From assembly GCA_903897985.1 (NCBI GenBank), contig CAIUDS010000543.1:1-11727 (forward strand): 11,727 nucleotides of DNA. The letters run 5' to 3'. The notes under the pieces were generated by a model. That model worked only from the letters and a program-made list of their open reading frames with translations, was not told the DNA's origin and searched no databases. This stretch comes from an uncultured delta proteobacterium (GTDB taxonomy: Bacteria; RBG-13-61-14; DRUE01). Each line of letters starts with the position of its first letter. Position 1 is the stretch's first letter. Positions 1 to 6,983 of the stretch are shown here, one piece after another. The translations under genes and the position numbers were made by a program.

Positions 1-1071
1 AAGATCGGCCTGGACCGGCTGGAAACCATCAATGAGGCGATCGTGCATTCGATCCGCTCGGGCTTGTTCACCTTTGACCCGCAGGGGAAAATTATTTTCC
101 TCAACCGCTCGGCCGAGGAGATTATCGGCCGGAGCGCGGAATCGTTGCTGGGAAAATCGCTGGACCAGGTTTTCAGCCCGGAGGCGCGCGCCCGCCTGGA
201 CGAGGCCCGCGCGCAGGGGGTCCGGAACAAACTGAGTTTCGCCGACGGCTCGGGCCGGAACCTGATCCTGGAAGGGTCCTGGCAGAAGCTGGAAAACCGG
301 GAGGGGCAATCCCTGGGCGAGTTGCTCGTGATCTCGGACATCACGGAAATGGAGAAAATGGAGGAACGGCTCCGGGTGGCGGACCGGCTGGCCGCGGTGG
401 GCAAGCTGGCCGCGGGCATCGCCCATGAAGTCCGCAACCCCCTGGCCGCCATCAGCGGCTCCATCGAACTCCTGCAAAAGGGCGCCGACTTGAAAGGCTC
501 GGACGCCAACCTGATGGGGATCGTGCTCAGCGAGACCGAACGCCTTAACCGCCTGATCACCGATTTCCTGCTCTATGCCTGGCCTCTGCCGCGCGGCTTC
601 GAAGCCATTCCGATCAGAGAACTGCTCTTGAACCTGGTCCGGATGATCAAAGCCAGGACCGACCATGTGGAATTGGCCTTGCAAGCCGAACCTGATATGA
701 TAATAAAATCGGATCCGAGGCTGGTGGAACAAATCTTCTGGAACCTAGTCAACAATGCCCTGGAGGCGATGCCTAAAGGGGGGAAATTGGTGATTTCCGC
801 GGGCAAAGAAACCAGAGATTCCCGACCGGGAATCTGGATAACCTTTACCGACTCAGGGGTTGGGGTGCCGCCGGAACACCTGGACCGGATCTTTGATCCG
901 TTCTTCACCACCAAGGACAGCGGCACCGGCCTGGGTCTGAGCACCACCTGGAGAATTTTGGAGGAATTGAAAGGAGACATCGAGGTCTCGAGCGAGCCGG
1001 GCAAGGGATCGTCTTTCCGGATCTGGCTGCCCGCGGACTCGGGACTCGAAACCAGGGAGGACCGGTCGTGA
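1..1071 (+). CDS. PAS-containing sensor histidine kinase, PilS/NtrB-like (5' end outside window)
   Basis: Sensor kinase that would autophosphorylate on His and pass phosphate to the response regulator encoded next. The frame is open from the first base, and the PAS domain already begins before the first in-frame GTG (43), so the true start and any membrane or input region lie upstream. Counting from that GTG, the PAS segment covers about residues 1-105. The H-box (AGIAHEVRNP) carries the phospho-acceptor His at 128 (codon 424-426). The ATPase shows an N-box (NNALEAM, 237-243), DSGVGV (270-275), DPFF (285-288) and GTGLGLS (294-300), so all catalytic boxes are intact. PAS and H-box wording resembles PilS/AtoS/ZraS-type kinases that pair with sigma-54 activators. 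The gene overlaps the regulator by 4 bp (GTGA). The signal sensed cannot be read from this fragment. Family assignment is secure; a PilS identity is only a resemblance. Confidence 0.93.
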   Translation, partial: KIGLDRLETINEAIVHSIRSGLFTFDPQGKIIFLNRSAEEIIGRSAESLLGKSLDQVFSPEARARLDEARAQGVRNKLSFADGSGRNLILEGSWQKLENREGQSLGELLVISDITEMEKMEERLRVADRLAAVGKLAAGIAHEVRNPLAAISGSIELLQKGADLKGSDANLMGIVLSETERLNRLITDFLLYAWPLPRGFEAIPIRELLLNLVRMIKARTDHVELALQAEPDMIIKSDPRLVEQIFWNLVNNALEAMPKGGKLVISAGKETRDSRPGIWITFTDSGVGVPPEHLDRIFDPFFTTKDSGTGLGLSTTWRILEELKGDIEVSSEPGKGSSFRIWLPADSGLETREDRS

Positions 1072-2516
1072 GCGAAGAGCGCGTGTTGGTTGTTGATGAC
1101 GAGCCGGGGATGCGGGAATTCCTTAAAATCCTGCTCGAGAAAATGGGCTATTCGGCCGAGGCCGCGGACTCCGGCGAGGACGCCCTTAAACGGCTCGAAC
1201 AGGGCCGGTTCAATCTGGTGGTCTGCGACCTGAAAATGCCCCGGGTGAACGGGATGGAGGTCTTGCGCCGGAGCAAGGAAATCAATCCGGAGGCCCCGGT
1301 GATCATGGTCACGGCCTTTGGCAGCGCGGAGAGCGCGGTCGAGGCGATGAAACTGGGCGCCTCTGACTACATCAGCAAGCCCTTCAAGGTGGACGAGATC
1401 CAACTGGTGATCGTCAAGGCCCTGGAAAAGGCCCGGCTGCTCGAGGAAAACATTCAGCTCAAGCGCGAGTTGAAAAACAAGTATGGGTTCCAGCAATTGA
1501 TCGGCCTGAGCGAGCCCATGCGCAAAATCTATGAGTTGATCCGGCAGGTCGCCCCCACCAAAAGCAATGTCCTGATCTCGGGCGAGAGCGGCACCGGCAA
1601 GGAACTGGTCGCCAAAGCCCTCCATTACAACTCCCCCCGCCGAAACTATGCCATGCTCACGGTCAACTGCGCCTCCATCCCGGAATCCCTGCTCGAATCC
1701 GAATTGTTCGGCCACACCCGCGGCGCCTTCACCGGCGCCTATCAGACCAAGCGCGGCGTATTCGAACTCGCCGACCACGGCAGCATTTTCCTCGATGAAA
1801 TCTCCGAGATGACCCCCGCGCTCCAGGCCAAGCTCCTCCGCGTCATTGAAGACCGCTCTTTTCGCAAGGTCGGCGGCGAGCAGGAACTCAAGGTGGATGT
1901 CCGGATCATCGCCGCGACCAACCGCGACCTGGAAAAATACATCGCCGAGGGCGGCTTCCGCGAGGACCTCTATTACCGGCTCAATGTGATCCGGATCCCG
2001 CTCCCGCCGCTGCGCGAGCGCAAGGAAGACATTCCCATCCTGGCCCGGCATTTCCTGGAAAAATACGCCAAGGAGCTGAAAAAGCCGGTCAAGAAGGTAT
2101 CCGAGGAAGCCGAACAACTTTTCCTTAAATATAACTGGCCCGGAAATGTGCGCGAACTCGAAAATGTCATCGAGCGCGCGGTCAGCCTCGAGCAGACCGA
2201 GGTGATTTTGCCGGAAAGCATTCCGGACAAGGTCCGCGGCCGCGAAGCCGCGCTCGGGTTGATCGCTTCCCTCACGCTCCCGCCCACGGGTTTGGACCTG
2301 GAAAAAACCCTGGAGGAAATCGAGCGCAAGCTGCTCAAGGAAGCCCTGCTCCAGAGCCGCGGAGTCAGGAGCCAGGCCGCGGAAATGCTGGGGCTTTCTT
2401 TCCGGGCCTTCCGCTACCGGCTGATCAAGCTCGAGCTGGACAAGGAGCCCGGCTTTAACGGCAAGGACGAGGATGGGGATAAAGAATTGACGGAAGAAAT
2501 TCCCAAGGAGGAGTAA
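1068..2516 (+). CDS. Sigma-54-dependent NtrC/PilR-family response regulator
   Basis: Transcription activator of 482 aa that, once phosphorylated, would assemble as an AAA+ ring and open sigma-54 promoters. The receiver domain (about 4-120) keeps the acidic pair D10/D11, phospho-acceptor D54 (in CDLKMP), T82 and K104 (in SKPF). The AAA+ domain (about 143-375) has Walker A GESGTGKE (172-179), the sigma-54 contact loop GAFTGA (219-224), Walker B around IFLDEI (240-245) and the GNVREL signature (359-364). A Fis-type helix-turn-helix lies at about 423-455 (SQAAEMLGLSFRAFRYRL). The acidic tail of about 25 residues is not part of the fold. It starts with GTG inside the kinase stop, so translation is probably coupled. 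All functional residues are present, so this should be a working activator. Its targets are unknown, and I found no convincing -24/-12 promoter in the window. Confidence 0.96.
   Translation: MSEERVLVVDDEPGMREFLKILLEKMGYSAEAADSGEDALKRLEQGRFNLVVCDLKMPRVNGMEVLRRSKEINPEAPVIMVTAFGSAESAVEAMKLGASDYISKPFKVDEIQLVIVKALEKARLLEENIQLKRELKNKYGFQQLIGLSEPMRKIYELIRQVAPTKSNVLISGESGTGKELVAKALHYNSPRRNYAMLTVNCASIPESLLESELFGHTRGAFTGAYQTKRGVFELADHGSIFLDEISEMTPALQAKLLRVIEDRSFRKVGGEQELKVDVRIIAATNRDLEKYIAEGGFREDLYYRLNVIRIPLPPLRERKEDIPILARHFLEKYAKELKKPVKKVSEEAEQLFLKYNWPGNVRELENVIERAVSLEQTEVILPESIPDKVRGREAALGLIASLTLPPTGLDLEKTLEEIERKLLKEALLQSRGVRSQAAEMLGLSFRAFRYRLIKLELDKEPGFNGKDEDGDKELTEEIPKEE
2505..2513 (+). promoter_or_regulatory. 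Strong Shine-Dalgarno (AAGGAGGAG) that fixes a TTG start
   Basis: The purine run lies inside the last codons of the response regulator gene. Its AGGAGG core (2506-2511) ends 6 nt before TTG at 2518. This supports TTG as the aminotransferase start and implies that the two genes share a transcript. Confidence 0.8.
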
Positions 2517-2517
2517 T

Positions 2518-3432
2518 TTGTTTTCGAACCGGCGGATTTGGATTGATGGGAAAATGACGGCTTTTAAAGCGGCCAAAGTGCACATACTCAGCCACTCGTT
2601 CGCCCGGGGCTCCGGCATCTTCGAGGTGATGAGCGTGTACCCAACCGATAACGGGGTCGCCGTATTCCGCTTAAGGGACCACCTGCTCCGGCTCGAACAC
2701 AGCGCCCGGGATCTGATGATGAAAATACCGCTTTCCCGCAACCGGCTCACCCAGGCCATCAAGCAAACCGTCCGGGCCAACCGGGTCAGCCACGGCTTGG
2801 TCAAGCTGATCGTCTTTTACCCGGGCTTCGGACTCGAAGTGATCCCCACCGATGATAAAGTCAGCGTCGCCGTCGCCGCCTTCCAGTTCGGCCGCGACTT
2901 CAACATGAGCAAGTTCGGCGAAGACCGTTTTGCCACTGCCGCCATCAGCAAATGGCGCAAGCTGGACCCGCGCACGGTGCCGGTCCACGCCAAGGCCGCG
3001 GCCAATTACTTGAACCCCATGCTCGCCAAACTGGAAGTCCGCAAGCGCGGCTTCAAGACTCCCGTCCTGCTCGACACCGACGGGTTCGTGGCCGAAGGCG
3101 CCACCGAAAGCGTGTTCATCGTCAAAAACGGCCGCGTCCTCACTTCCCGGCCCGAGCACATTCTGCTCAGCATCACCCGCATGAGCATCCTCCAAATCTG
3201 CGCCGACCTCAAAGTCCCCCTCGCGCAAAAAAAGCTCACCCCTCAAGACCTCCGCGCCTGTGACGAGGCTTTTTTCAGCTCCACCACCTGCAAGGTCTGG
3301 CCTATCTGCCGCATCGAAAACCATAAGCTCCCGGCCCCCGGCCCCGTGAGCCTCAAACTCCAAAATTATTTCGACCTCATCCTCGCCGGCAAAATCAAAA
3401 AATATCACAAATGGCTCGAACTGGTTGACTAG
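2518..3432 (+). CDS. Class IV PLP-dependent aminotransferase, BCAT-like
   Basis: Fold-type IV PLP enzyme of 304 aa, the usual family length (branched-chain aminotransferase, D-amino-acid transaminase, aminodeoxychorismate lyase). The N-terminal FRLRDHLLRLEHSA (50-63) matches the family helix. K159 in HAKAAANYLNPMLAK is the expected Schiff-base lysine. GFVAEGATESVFIV (189-202), SITRMSIL (218-225) and DEAFFSSTT (249-257) match the family's PLP-binding loops. The best overall resemblance is to IlvE-type BCATs. However, the substrate-side YxR pair of IlvE aligns with L94 and K96, the EGxGEN loop reads EGATES, and GITRD reads SITRM. It may therefore not act on branched-chain amino acids. The TTG start directly follows the regulator stop and has a strong Shine-Dalgarno site. 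An aminotransferase behind a kinase-regulator pair is not a standard pairing, so its link to the signalling genes is unknown. Confidence 0.9.
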   Translation: MFSNRRIWIDGKMTAFKAAKVHILSHSFARGSGIFEVMSVYPTDNGVAVFRLRDHLLRLEHSARDLMMKIPLSRNRLTQAIKQTVRANRVSHGLVKLIVFYPGFGLEVIPTDDKVSVAVAAFQFGRDFNMSKFGEDRFATAAISKWRKLDPRTVPVHAKAAANYLNPMLAKLEVRKRGFKTPVLLDTDGFVAEGATESVFIVKNGRVLTSRPEHILLSITRMSILQICADLKVPLAQKKLTPQDLRACDEAFFSSTTCKVWPICRIENHKLPAPGPVSLKLQNYFDLILAGKIKKYHKWLELVD

Positions 3433-3450
3433 CCGGGAGGTTTCTGCAAT

Positions 3451-3490
3451 CCTTCACCCTTTCACCTTTCAACCCTTCAACTCTTCAACC
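3451..3490 (+). repeat. Five tandem 8-bp pyrimidine-rich units
   Basis: Five consecutive units of exactly 8 bp: CCTTCACC, CTTTCACC, TTTCAACC, CTTCAACT and CTTCAACC. The consensus is roughly CTTYMACC, with T3, A6 and C7 invariant. The array lies in the 100-bp intergenic gap between the aminotransferase and the receiver-like gene and ends 4 bp before a candidate -35 box. It could be a replication-slippage minisatellite or a row of protein-binding sites. Confidence 0.75.
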
Positions 3491-3494
3491 TTGA

Positions 3495-3523
3495 TTGAGC
3501 TTTGCCCCCGGCGCTGATAGAAT
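3495..3523 (+). promoter_or_regulatory. Candidate sigma-70 promoter before the receiver-like gene
   Basis: A -35 TTGAGC (3495-3500, 4 of 6 to TTGACA) and a -10 TAGAAT (3518-3523, 5 of 6 to TATAAT) are separated by 17 bp. Transcription would begin near 3530, only about 3 nt before the ATG at 3533, which has no clear Shine-Dalgarno site. That combination suggests a leaderless or nearly leaderless mRNA. This is an eye-made match, not scored statistically. Confidence 0.45.
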
Positions 3524-3532
3524 AAATAAGCG

Positions 3533-3961
3533 ATGAGCGAAAGCAGCCCCAAAATTCTGGCGCTTGACCCGGAGCCGTTTATCCAGGAACTCTTGCGGAT
3601 CAAGCTGGAGGCGGTCTGCGGAGGCCGGGTGGTCCTGGCCGCGGATGAAAAGGAAGCCCGCAAGCTGCTGCTGGAAAGGGATATTGACCTGGTCATCCTG
3701 GAAATCCTGCATCCCCGGCTGGACGCCTACCGGCCGGACTTGATTATCCTGCATTCCGAGTTGGGGCGGATTTCGAGCGCGGAGGTCTATGCGCGGCTGA
3801 AGCGCAAGGAGGAAAGCCAATTGCTTCCGGTGGTGTGCCTGGCGCCGGAGCGGCCAAGGCGCGATCCGGAAAGCGCGGCCTGCGGCGATCTGTATTTGGA
3901 ATTGCCCCTCTCGGGCAGGAAGCTGGTCAAGGTGGTTGAGAATCTGCTCGAGTTAAAATAG
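3533..3961 (+). CDS. Degenerate receiver-like (pseudo-receiver) protein
   Basis: Stand-alone protein of 142 aa with the layout of a response-regulator receiver domain but without most active-site residues. The first strand reads KILALDPEP (7-15), keeping one acid (D12) of the usual pair. The third strand, where the phospho-Asp should be, appears twice: DLVILEIL (52-59) and DLIILHSE (69-76), with Glu57 or His74 in place of Asp. The strand before the Thr/Ser site reads LPVVCLAPE (98-106) with Ala104, and the usual KPF is LPLSG (124-128). About 17 extra residues separate the two strand-3 candidates. It has no output domain or signal peptide, so it is probably a cytoplasmic partner-binding module that cannot use normal Asp phosphorylation. 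It lies downstream of a complete two-component pair and may have its own promoter. Fold assignment is fairly likely; function is unknown. Confidence 0.7.
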   Translation: MSESSPKILALDPEPFIQELLRIKLEAVCGGRVVLAADEKEARKLLLERDIDLVILEILHPRLDAYRPDLIILHSELGRISSAEVYARLKRKEESQLLPVVCLAPERPRRDPESAACGDLYLELPLSGRKLVKVVENLLELK

Positions 3962-3991
3962 AATGCAGGGGAGGGAAACAAGGAGGCCATG

Positions 3992-4507
3992 ATGCATAAA
4001 TTCAAATATTTGATCGTCCTGCTCGCGAGCGCGGGCCTGGGATTCGGCTGCGCGCGGCCGAACCCGGAAAAGCCGGAGAACCAGAATGCGCCCAAGGCCG
4101 AATATAAACAGGCCCAGGCCGATGAGTATCCGGTTCCGCCCAAACTGGCCGAGGCCTTGCCCGGCCTCCTTAACGACAAGGTCCGGGTCTGGAAAGAAAT
4201 CTCGCCCACCATCAACCTGGTCGCATATTTCCCCGATTACTCCTTGAAAAAGGCCCTTGACCAGAGCGCCGCGGCATTTTTGGTTTTGCTCGAAAACCCC
4301 GAGTTCCGGAACGGAATCGAATTCTGGATCATTCAGGTTCAGCCGCAAAAAGGATCGGGGGTCTTGGTCTGGGGCGCAAAGCCGGCGGAAGTTGAACAAT
4401 ATAAACAAAGCGGGGACCTCAAAACCTTTTTCCGCGATTCCGAGTATGTCCTGGTCAATGACCAGATCATCCCCAAAGGGGACGACCGGCTGAAATATTT
4501 GCCATGA
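3992..4507 (+). CDS. Small putative lipoprotein of unknown function
   Basis: Predicted exported lipoprotein of 171 aa. A short basic N-terminus (HKFKY) is followed by a hydrophobic stretch and a lipobox-like LGFGC, so Cys20 would be lipidated and the rest would lie in the periplasm on a membrane. A Pro/Asn/Lys/Glu-rich linker follows (about 21-45), then a compact domain with alternating hydrophobic strands (for example EFWIIQV and GVLVWGA). I recognise no domain family. ATG codons occur at 3989 and 3992; AGGAGG (3981-3986) lies 2 nt from the first and 5 nt from the second, so 3992 is preferred. It sits 30 bp after the receiver-like gene and 33 bp before the PrpD-like gene on the same strand, consistent with co-transcription. 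The lipoprotein call is good; no function is offered. Confidence 0.8.
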   Translation: MHKFKYLIVLLASAGLGFGCARPNPEKPENQNAPKAEYKQAQADEYPVPPKLAEALPGLLNDKVRVWKEISPTINLVAYFPDYSLKKALDQSAAAFLVLLENPEFRNGIEFWIIQVQPQKGSGVLVWGAKPAEVEQYKQSGDLKTFFRDSEYVLVNDQIIPKGDDRLKYLP

Positions 4508-4540
4508 ACCAGAGCAACTAACCGGAGCTTCAGGAGCAGG

Positions 4541-6226
4541 ATGCAAAATTTAAACCAGAAGACGCTGATCTCGGAAATCGCCGAGTGGGCCAGCGCGCTC
4601 AAATTCGAGCAGATCCCGGACCGGGTGAAGGATAAAGCCAAACTCCAGATTTTGAGCGTGCTCGCCGCCATCCATTCCTCCGCCCACACCCGGGCCGGAA
4701 AAATCCTGCTCGACACCGCCAAACATTTTTACGGCGCCGGCAAAAGCCTGCTGGTCCCGACCGGCGAAAAGGCCTCGCTCCCGGGCTCGGTGTTCGCGGC
4801 CGCGGGCTTGAGCGTGGCCCAGGATTATGACGACTACCTCGCCTTCGGCCACACCGGGCATTCCGCGGTCTCGGTCCCGCTTTTGCTCGGGGCCGCGCTC
4901 GAGGCCGACCCTCGGGAAATCCTGACCGCGCAAATCATCGCCAACGAAATCGAGGGCCGCATCGGCGGCAGCGTGATCCTCGGACCGCACAACGGCCAGA
5001 CCTGGTCTTTCATCCACCTGATCGGCGCGGCCGCCGCGGCCTCGCGGATGCTGGGTTTAAGCCCGGAAAAAACGGCGCAGGCCCTGGCGATCAGTTTTTA
5101 TCAGCCCCCTTATGTTTTGCCTCCCGGTTTCATGGGCCCGGACTCGAAGCTGCTCACCGGCGCGCTCCCGACCGTGACCGGGTTGCAGGCCGCGTATCTG
5201 GCCGAGAAGGGTTTCACCGGCGCGCTGGACATTCTGGAAAACCACCAGGGGTTCCTCAATCACTTCAGCTACTATCCCCTGCCCATGATGATCTCGGGCC
5301 TGGGCAAAGCCTGGGTCACCGACACGCTCGCCTACAAAATTTATCCGGGCTGCGCCTACATTGACACCACGGTGGACGCCGTGCTGGACCTCATGGCCGG
5401 ATATAAAGCCGACACCGGCAAGGACCTGGACCCGGAGGACGTCACCGAGATCACCGTGCGGGCGACCGCGCTGACCGTGGAGATGGACAACTTGAGCAAG
5501 GTGGGGATCAGCTTCGACCCGCTCAACCCCGTGAGCATAAATTTTTCCATCCCGGGAAATGTCGCGATCGCGCTGCTCAAGAAAAAATTGACCGGCGAAG
5601 AGTTGCGCGAGGAGAACCTTAACCCGGACGCCGAGCAGATCAAGCTGATCGCGGGCCGGGTCAAGCTCGTGCACGACCTGGAACTGACCGTCGAGATGAT
5701 CCGCAAGATGAACCCGAGCCTCAAGATCACCGAGCTGTTCCGGTCCCTGAGCCTCCTGAAGCTGGCCCGGGCCCGGAACCGCATCGCCAAACAATACGGC
5801 CGGAGAATGGGTCTGGAATTGGAGTCGGTGCTGGACTATCTGCGCGGCAAAGGCGCCCAAGCCCTGCTCACCGTGGGCCGCGACCTCCGCGTCCGAGTGG
5901 GCCGATGGATCGCCAGCGAGCCGGACACCTTCAAAACCTGGAGCCTGGCCGACGCCGACCTGGAAAACTTCACCATGCCCTTCAGCGCCAAGGTTTCTGT
6001 CAAGCTCCGCGATGGCAAAATCCTCGAGCGCCGCCAGGATATTCCCAAGGGCGGGCCGGGCGGGCCGCTGGAGGAACGCAAAAAACTGGTGGTGAAAAAA
6101 TTCGTGACCGAGGCCGGGCCGGGCCTGGGTGAAAAGGCCGCCAGGGAAATCGCGGCGAAAATCCTGGAACTGGAAAAAATATCTTCGGTCAAACAACTGG
6201 TGGAGGACCTCTGTGTTCAAAAATAA
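4541..6226 (+). CDS. MmgE/PrpD-family protein with extra internal segment
   Basis: Member of the 2-methylcitrate dehydratase / cis-aconitate decarboxylase / iminodisuccinate epimerase fold. Family landmarks in order are DYDDYLAFGHTGHSAVSV (95-112, normally D-x-DD...HP), the Gly/Ala helix IGAAAAASRMLGL (161-173), SKLLTGALPTVTGLQAAYLAEKGFTG (202-227, with Lys203 at the expected catalytic lysine), YKIYPGCAYID (265-275), PVSINFSIP (330-338) and the C-terminal domain strand AKVSVKLRDG (483-492). At 561 aa it is about 100 longer than typical members. The surplus is a helical, Arg/Lys-rich segment at about 388-475, between the strand ending VKLVHDLEL and the PFSAKVSVKL strand. AGGAG (4532-4536) lies 4 nt before the ATG. 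No prpB, prpC or acnB neighbours are present, so propionate metabolism is not supported. The substrate is unknown. Confidence 0.9.
   Translation: MQNLNQKTLISEIAEWASALKFEQIPDRVKDKAKLQILSVLAAIHSSAHTRAGKILLDTAKHFYGAGKSLLVPTGEKASLPGSVFAAAGLSVAQDYDDYLAFGHTGHSAVSVPLLLGAALEADPREILTAQIIANEIEGRIGGSVILGPHNGQTWSFIHLIGAAAAASRMLGLSPEKTAQALAISFYQPPYVLPPGFMGPDSKLLTGALPTVTGLQAAYLAEKGFTGALDILENHQGFLNHFSYYPLPMMISGLGKAWVTDTLAYKIYPGCAYIDTTVDAVLDLMAGYKADTGKDLDPEDVTEITVRATALTVEMDNLSKVGISFDPLNPVSINFSIPGNVAIALLKKKLTGEELREENLNPDAEQIKLIAGRVKLVHDLELTVEMIRKMNPSLKITELFRSLSLLKLARARNRIAKQYGRRMGLELESVLDYLRGKGAQALLTVGRDLRVRVGRWIASEPDTFKTWSLADADLENFTMPFSAKVSVKLRDGKILERRQDIPKGGPGGPLEERKKLVVKKFVTEAGPGLGEKAAREIAAKILELEKISSVKQLVEDLCVQK
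6202..6206 (+). promoter_or_regulatory. Shine-Dalgarno GGAGG that fixes a GTG start inside the PrpD-like gene
   Basis: GGAGG lies 6 nt before GTG at 6213, within the last codons of the PrpD-like gene. The protein starting there begins with a textbook signal peptide. A longer reading of the same frame from ATG 6129 would bury that signal behind about 28 unrelated residues. Confidence 0.75.
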
Positions 6227-6980
6227 AATCGCCATAAAAATGCTCATGCTTTTGCTGCTGCCATTGATCCTGCTGGTCCCCGGCCGGCTCGGGCTCGGCC
6301 AGAACCCTCCGCAAAACCCGGCCGCGCCTTTCATCGAGGCGGGGGACCGCTTATACGAGCAGGGCAAATTAAAGGAAGCCTTGACGGCCTACGAGCAGGC
6401 GCTCCAGGCCGATCCCAAGAACCAGTATGTCGCGTTCCAGATCCTCTCGATCAATGTCAAGCTGAACACGGGGGAAAAGCCCGTCGGGCCTCTGCCCGGG
6501 CGCGATTACAGCAAGATCGTTTATGAGCTTGGGCCTTTTTACAAGGACCCGGTGAACAAGTTCGCCCTCAAGTATCCCAAAGGCTGGACCATTGACAACA
6601 ATGATCCTTATTTCAATGTCAAATTCATGGACCCCTATTACGAGGCCTTCATTTTTGTCAAGGCGATCCCGACCCCGACCGCGGTCGTAATCGGGTACGA
6701 GTTCCAGGCCCAGATTGAAAGCCTGGTCAAGGATCTGGCCGCGCAGATCCCCGGCGTCAGCCTGAAATACAACAACTTCGAAAAACTGGTCAACGAGACC
6801 GTGCTCCGGACCGAGGTCCATTACCGCGCCGGCTCCAACGCCGTCATCATCAATGCCCGTTTCCTCGCCGACCTCGACCGCCTCGTGATCGTGGCCTGGG
6901 TCTGTCCGGAAAAATCCTTCTTCACCTTCCGGCCCTGGCTGGAACCCTCGGTCGCCTCCATCACGCTCAATCCCCGCTGA
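6213..6980 (+). CDS. Exported TPR plus PsbP/DcrB-like protein
   Basis: Secreted or periplasmic protein of 255 aa. The N-terminus has basic residues (FKNKIAIK) and then a Leu-rich hydrophobic core (about 10-22), ending near GLGLGQ, where signal peptidase I may cut. Residues about 38-84 contain one clear TPR-type helical hairpin (AGDRLYEQGKLKEALTAYEQALQADP) and probably part of a second. From about 105 to the end is a single domain with FALKYPKGWTI (117-127), VKFMDP, IESLVKDL and a final strand and helix ending SITLNP. This pattern resembles the PsbP/DcrB (Mog1-like) fold, whose bacterial members are mostly uncharacterised. The GTG start is chosen for its Shine-Dalgarno site and signal peptide. 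The gene overlaps the PrpD-like gene by 14 bp and ends 3 bp before the radical SAM gene, so the three are probably translated together. Function is unknown. Confidence 0.82.
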   Translation: MFKNKIAIKMLMLLLLPLILLVPGRLGLGQNPPQNPAAPFIEAGDRLYEQGKLKEALTAYEQALQADPKNQYVAFQILSINVKLNTGEKPVGPLPGRDYSKIVYELGPFYKDPVNKFALKYPKGWTIDNNDPYFNVKFMDPYYEAFIFVKAIPTPTAVVIGYEFQAQIESLVKDLAAQIPGVSLKYNNFEKLVNETVLRTEVHYRAGSNAVIINARFLADLDRLVIVAWVCPEKSFFTFRPWLEPSVASITLNPR

Positions 6981-6983
6981 AGC

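Noticed and set aside
573..2804. A 743-codon open frame on the minus strand opposite the kinase, regulator and aminotransferase genes
   Set aside because: Its translation has no recognisable domain and is a low-order mix of acidic and hydrophobic residues, while the plus strand encodes complete, motif-rich proteins. Long antisense frames arise here from GC-rich codon bias.
3433..3448. Possible sigma-54 (-24/-12) promoter, CCGGGAGGTTTCTGCA
   Set aside because: The GG and GC dinucleotides do not fall at the required spacing and the -24 element matches poorly. No other convincing site was seen, although the window encodes a sigma-54 activator.
3451..3490. CRISPR-like array
   Set aside because: The units are 8 bp, contiguous and without spacers, and there are no cas genes. 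It is a simple tandem repeat.
6129..6212. Upstream ATG (6129) as the start of the TPR/PsbP-like protein
   Set aside because: It would add about 28 residues read out of frame from the PrpD-like coding sequence in front of a clear signal peptide. GTG 6213 has GGAGG at good spacing.
5057..6367. A 436-codon minus-strand open frame opposite the PrpD-like gene, and another at 6369-7388
   Set aside because: Same codon-bias shadow: no domain motifs, and the plus-strand genes explain the sequence fully.
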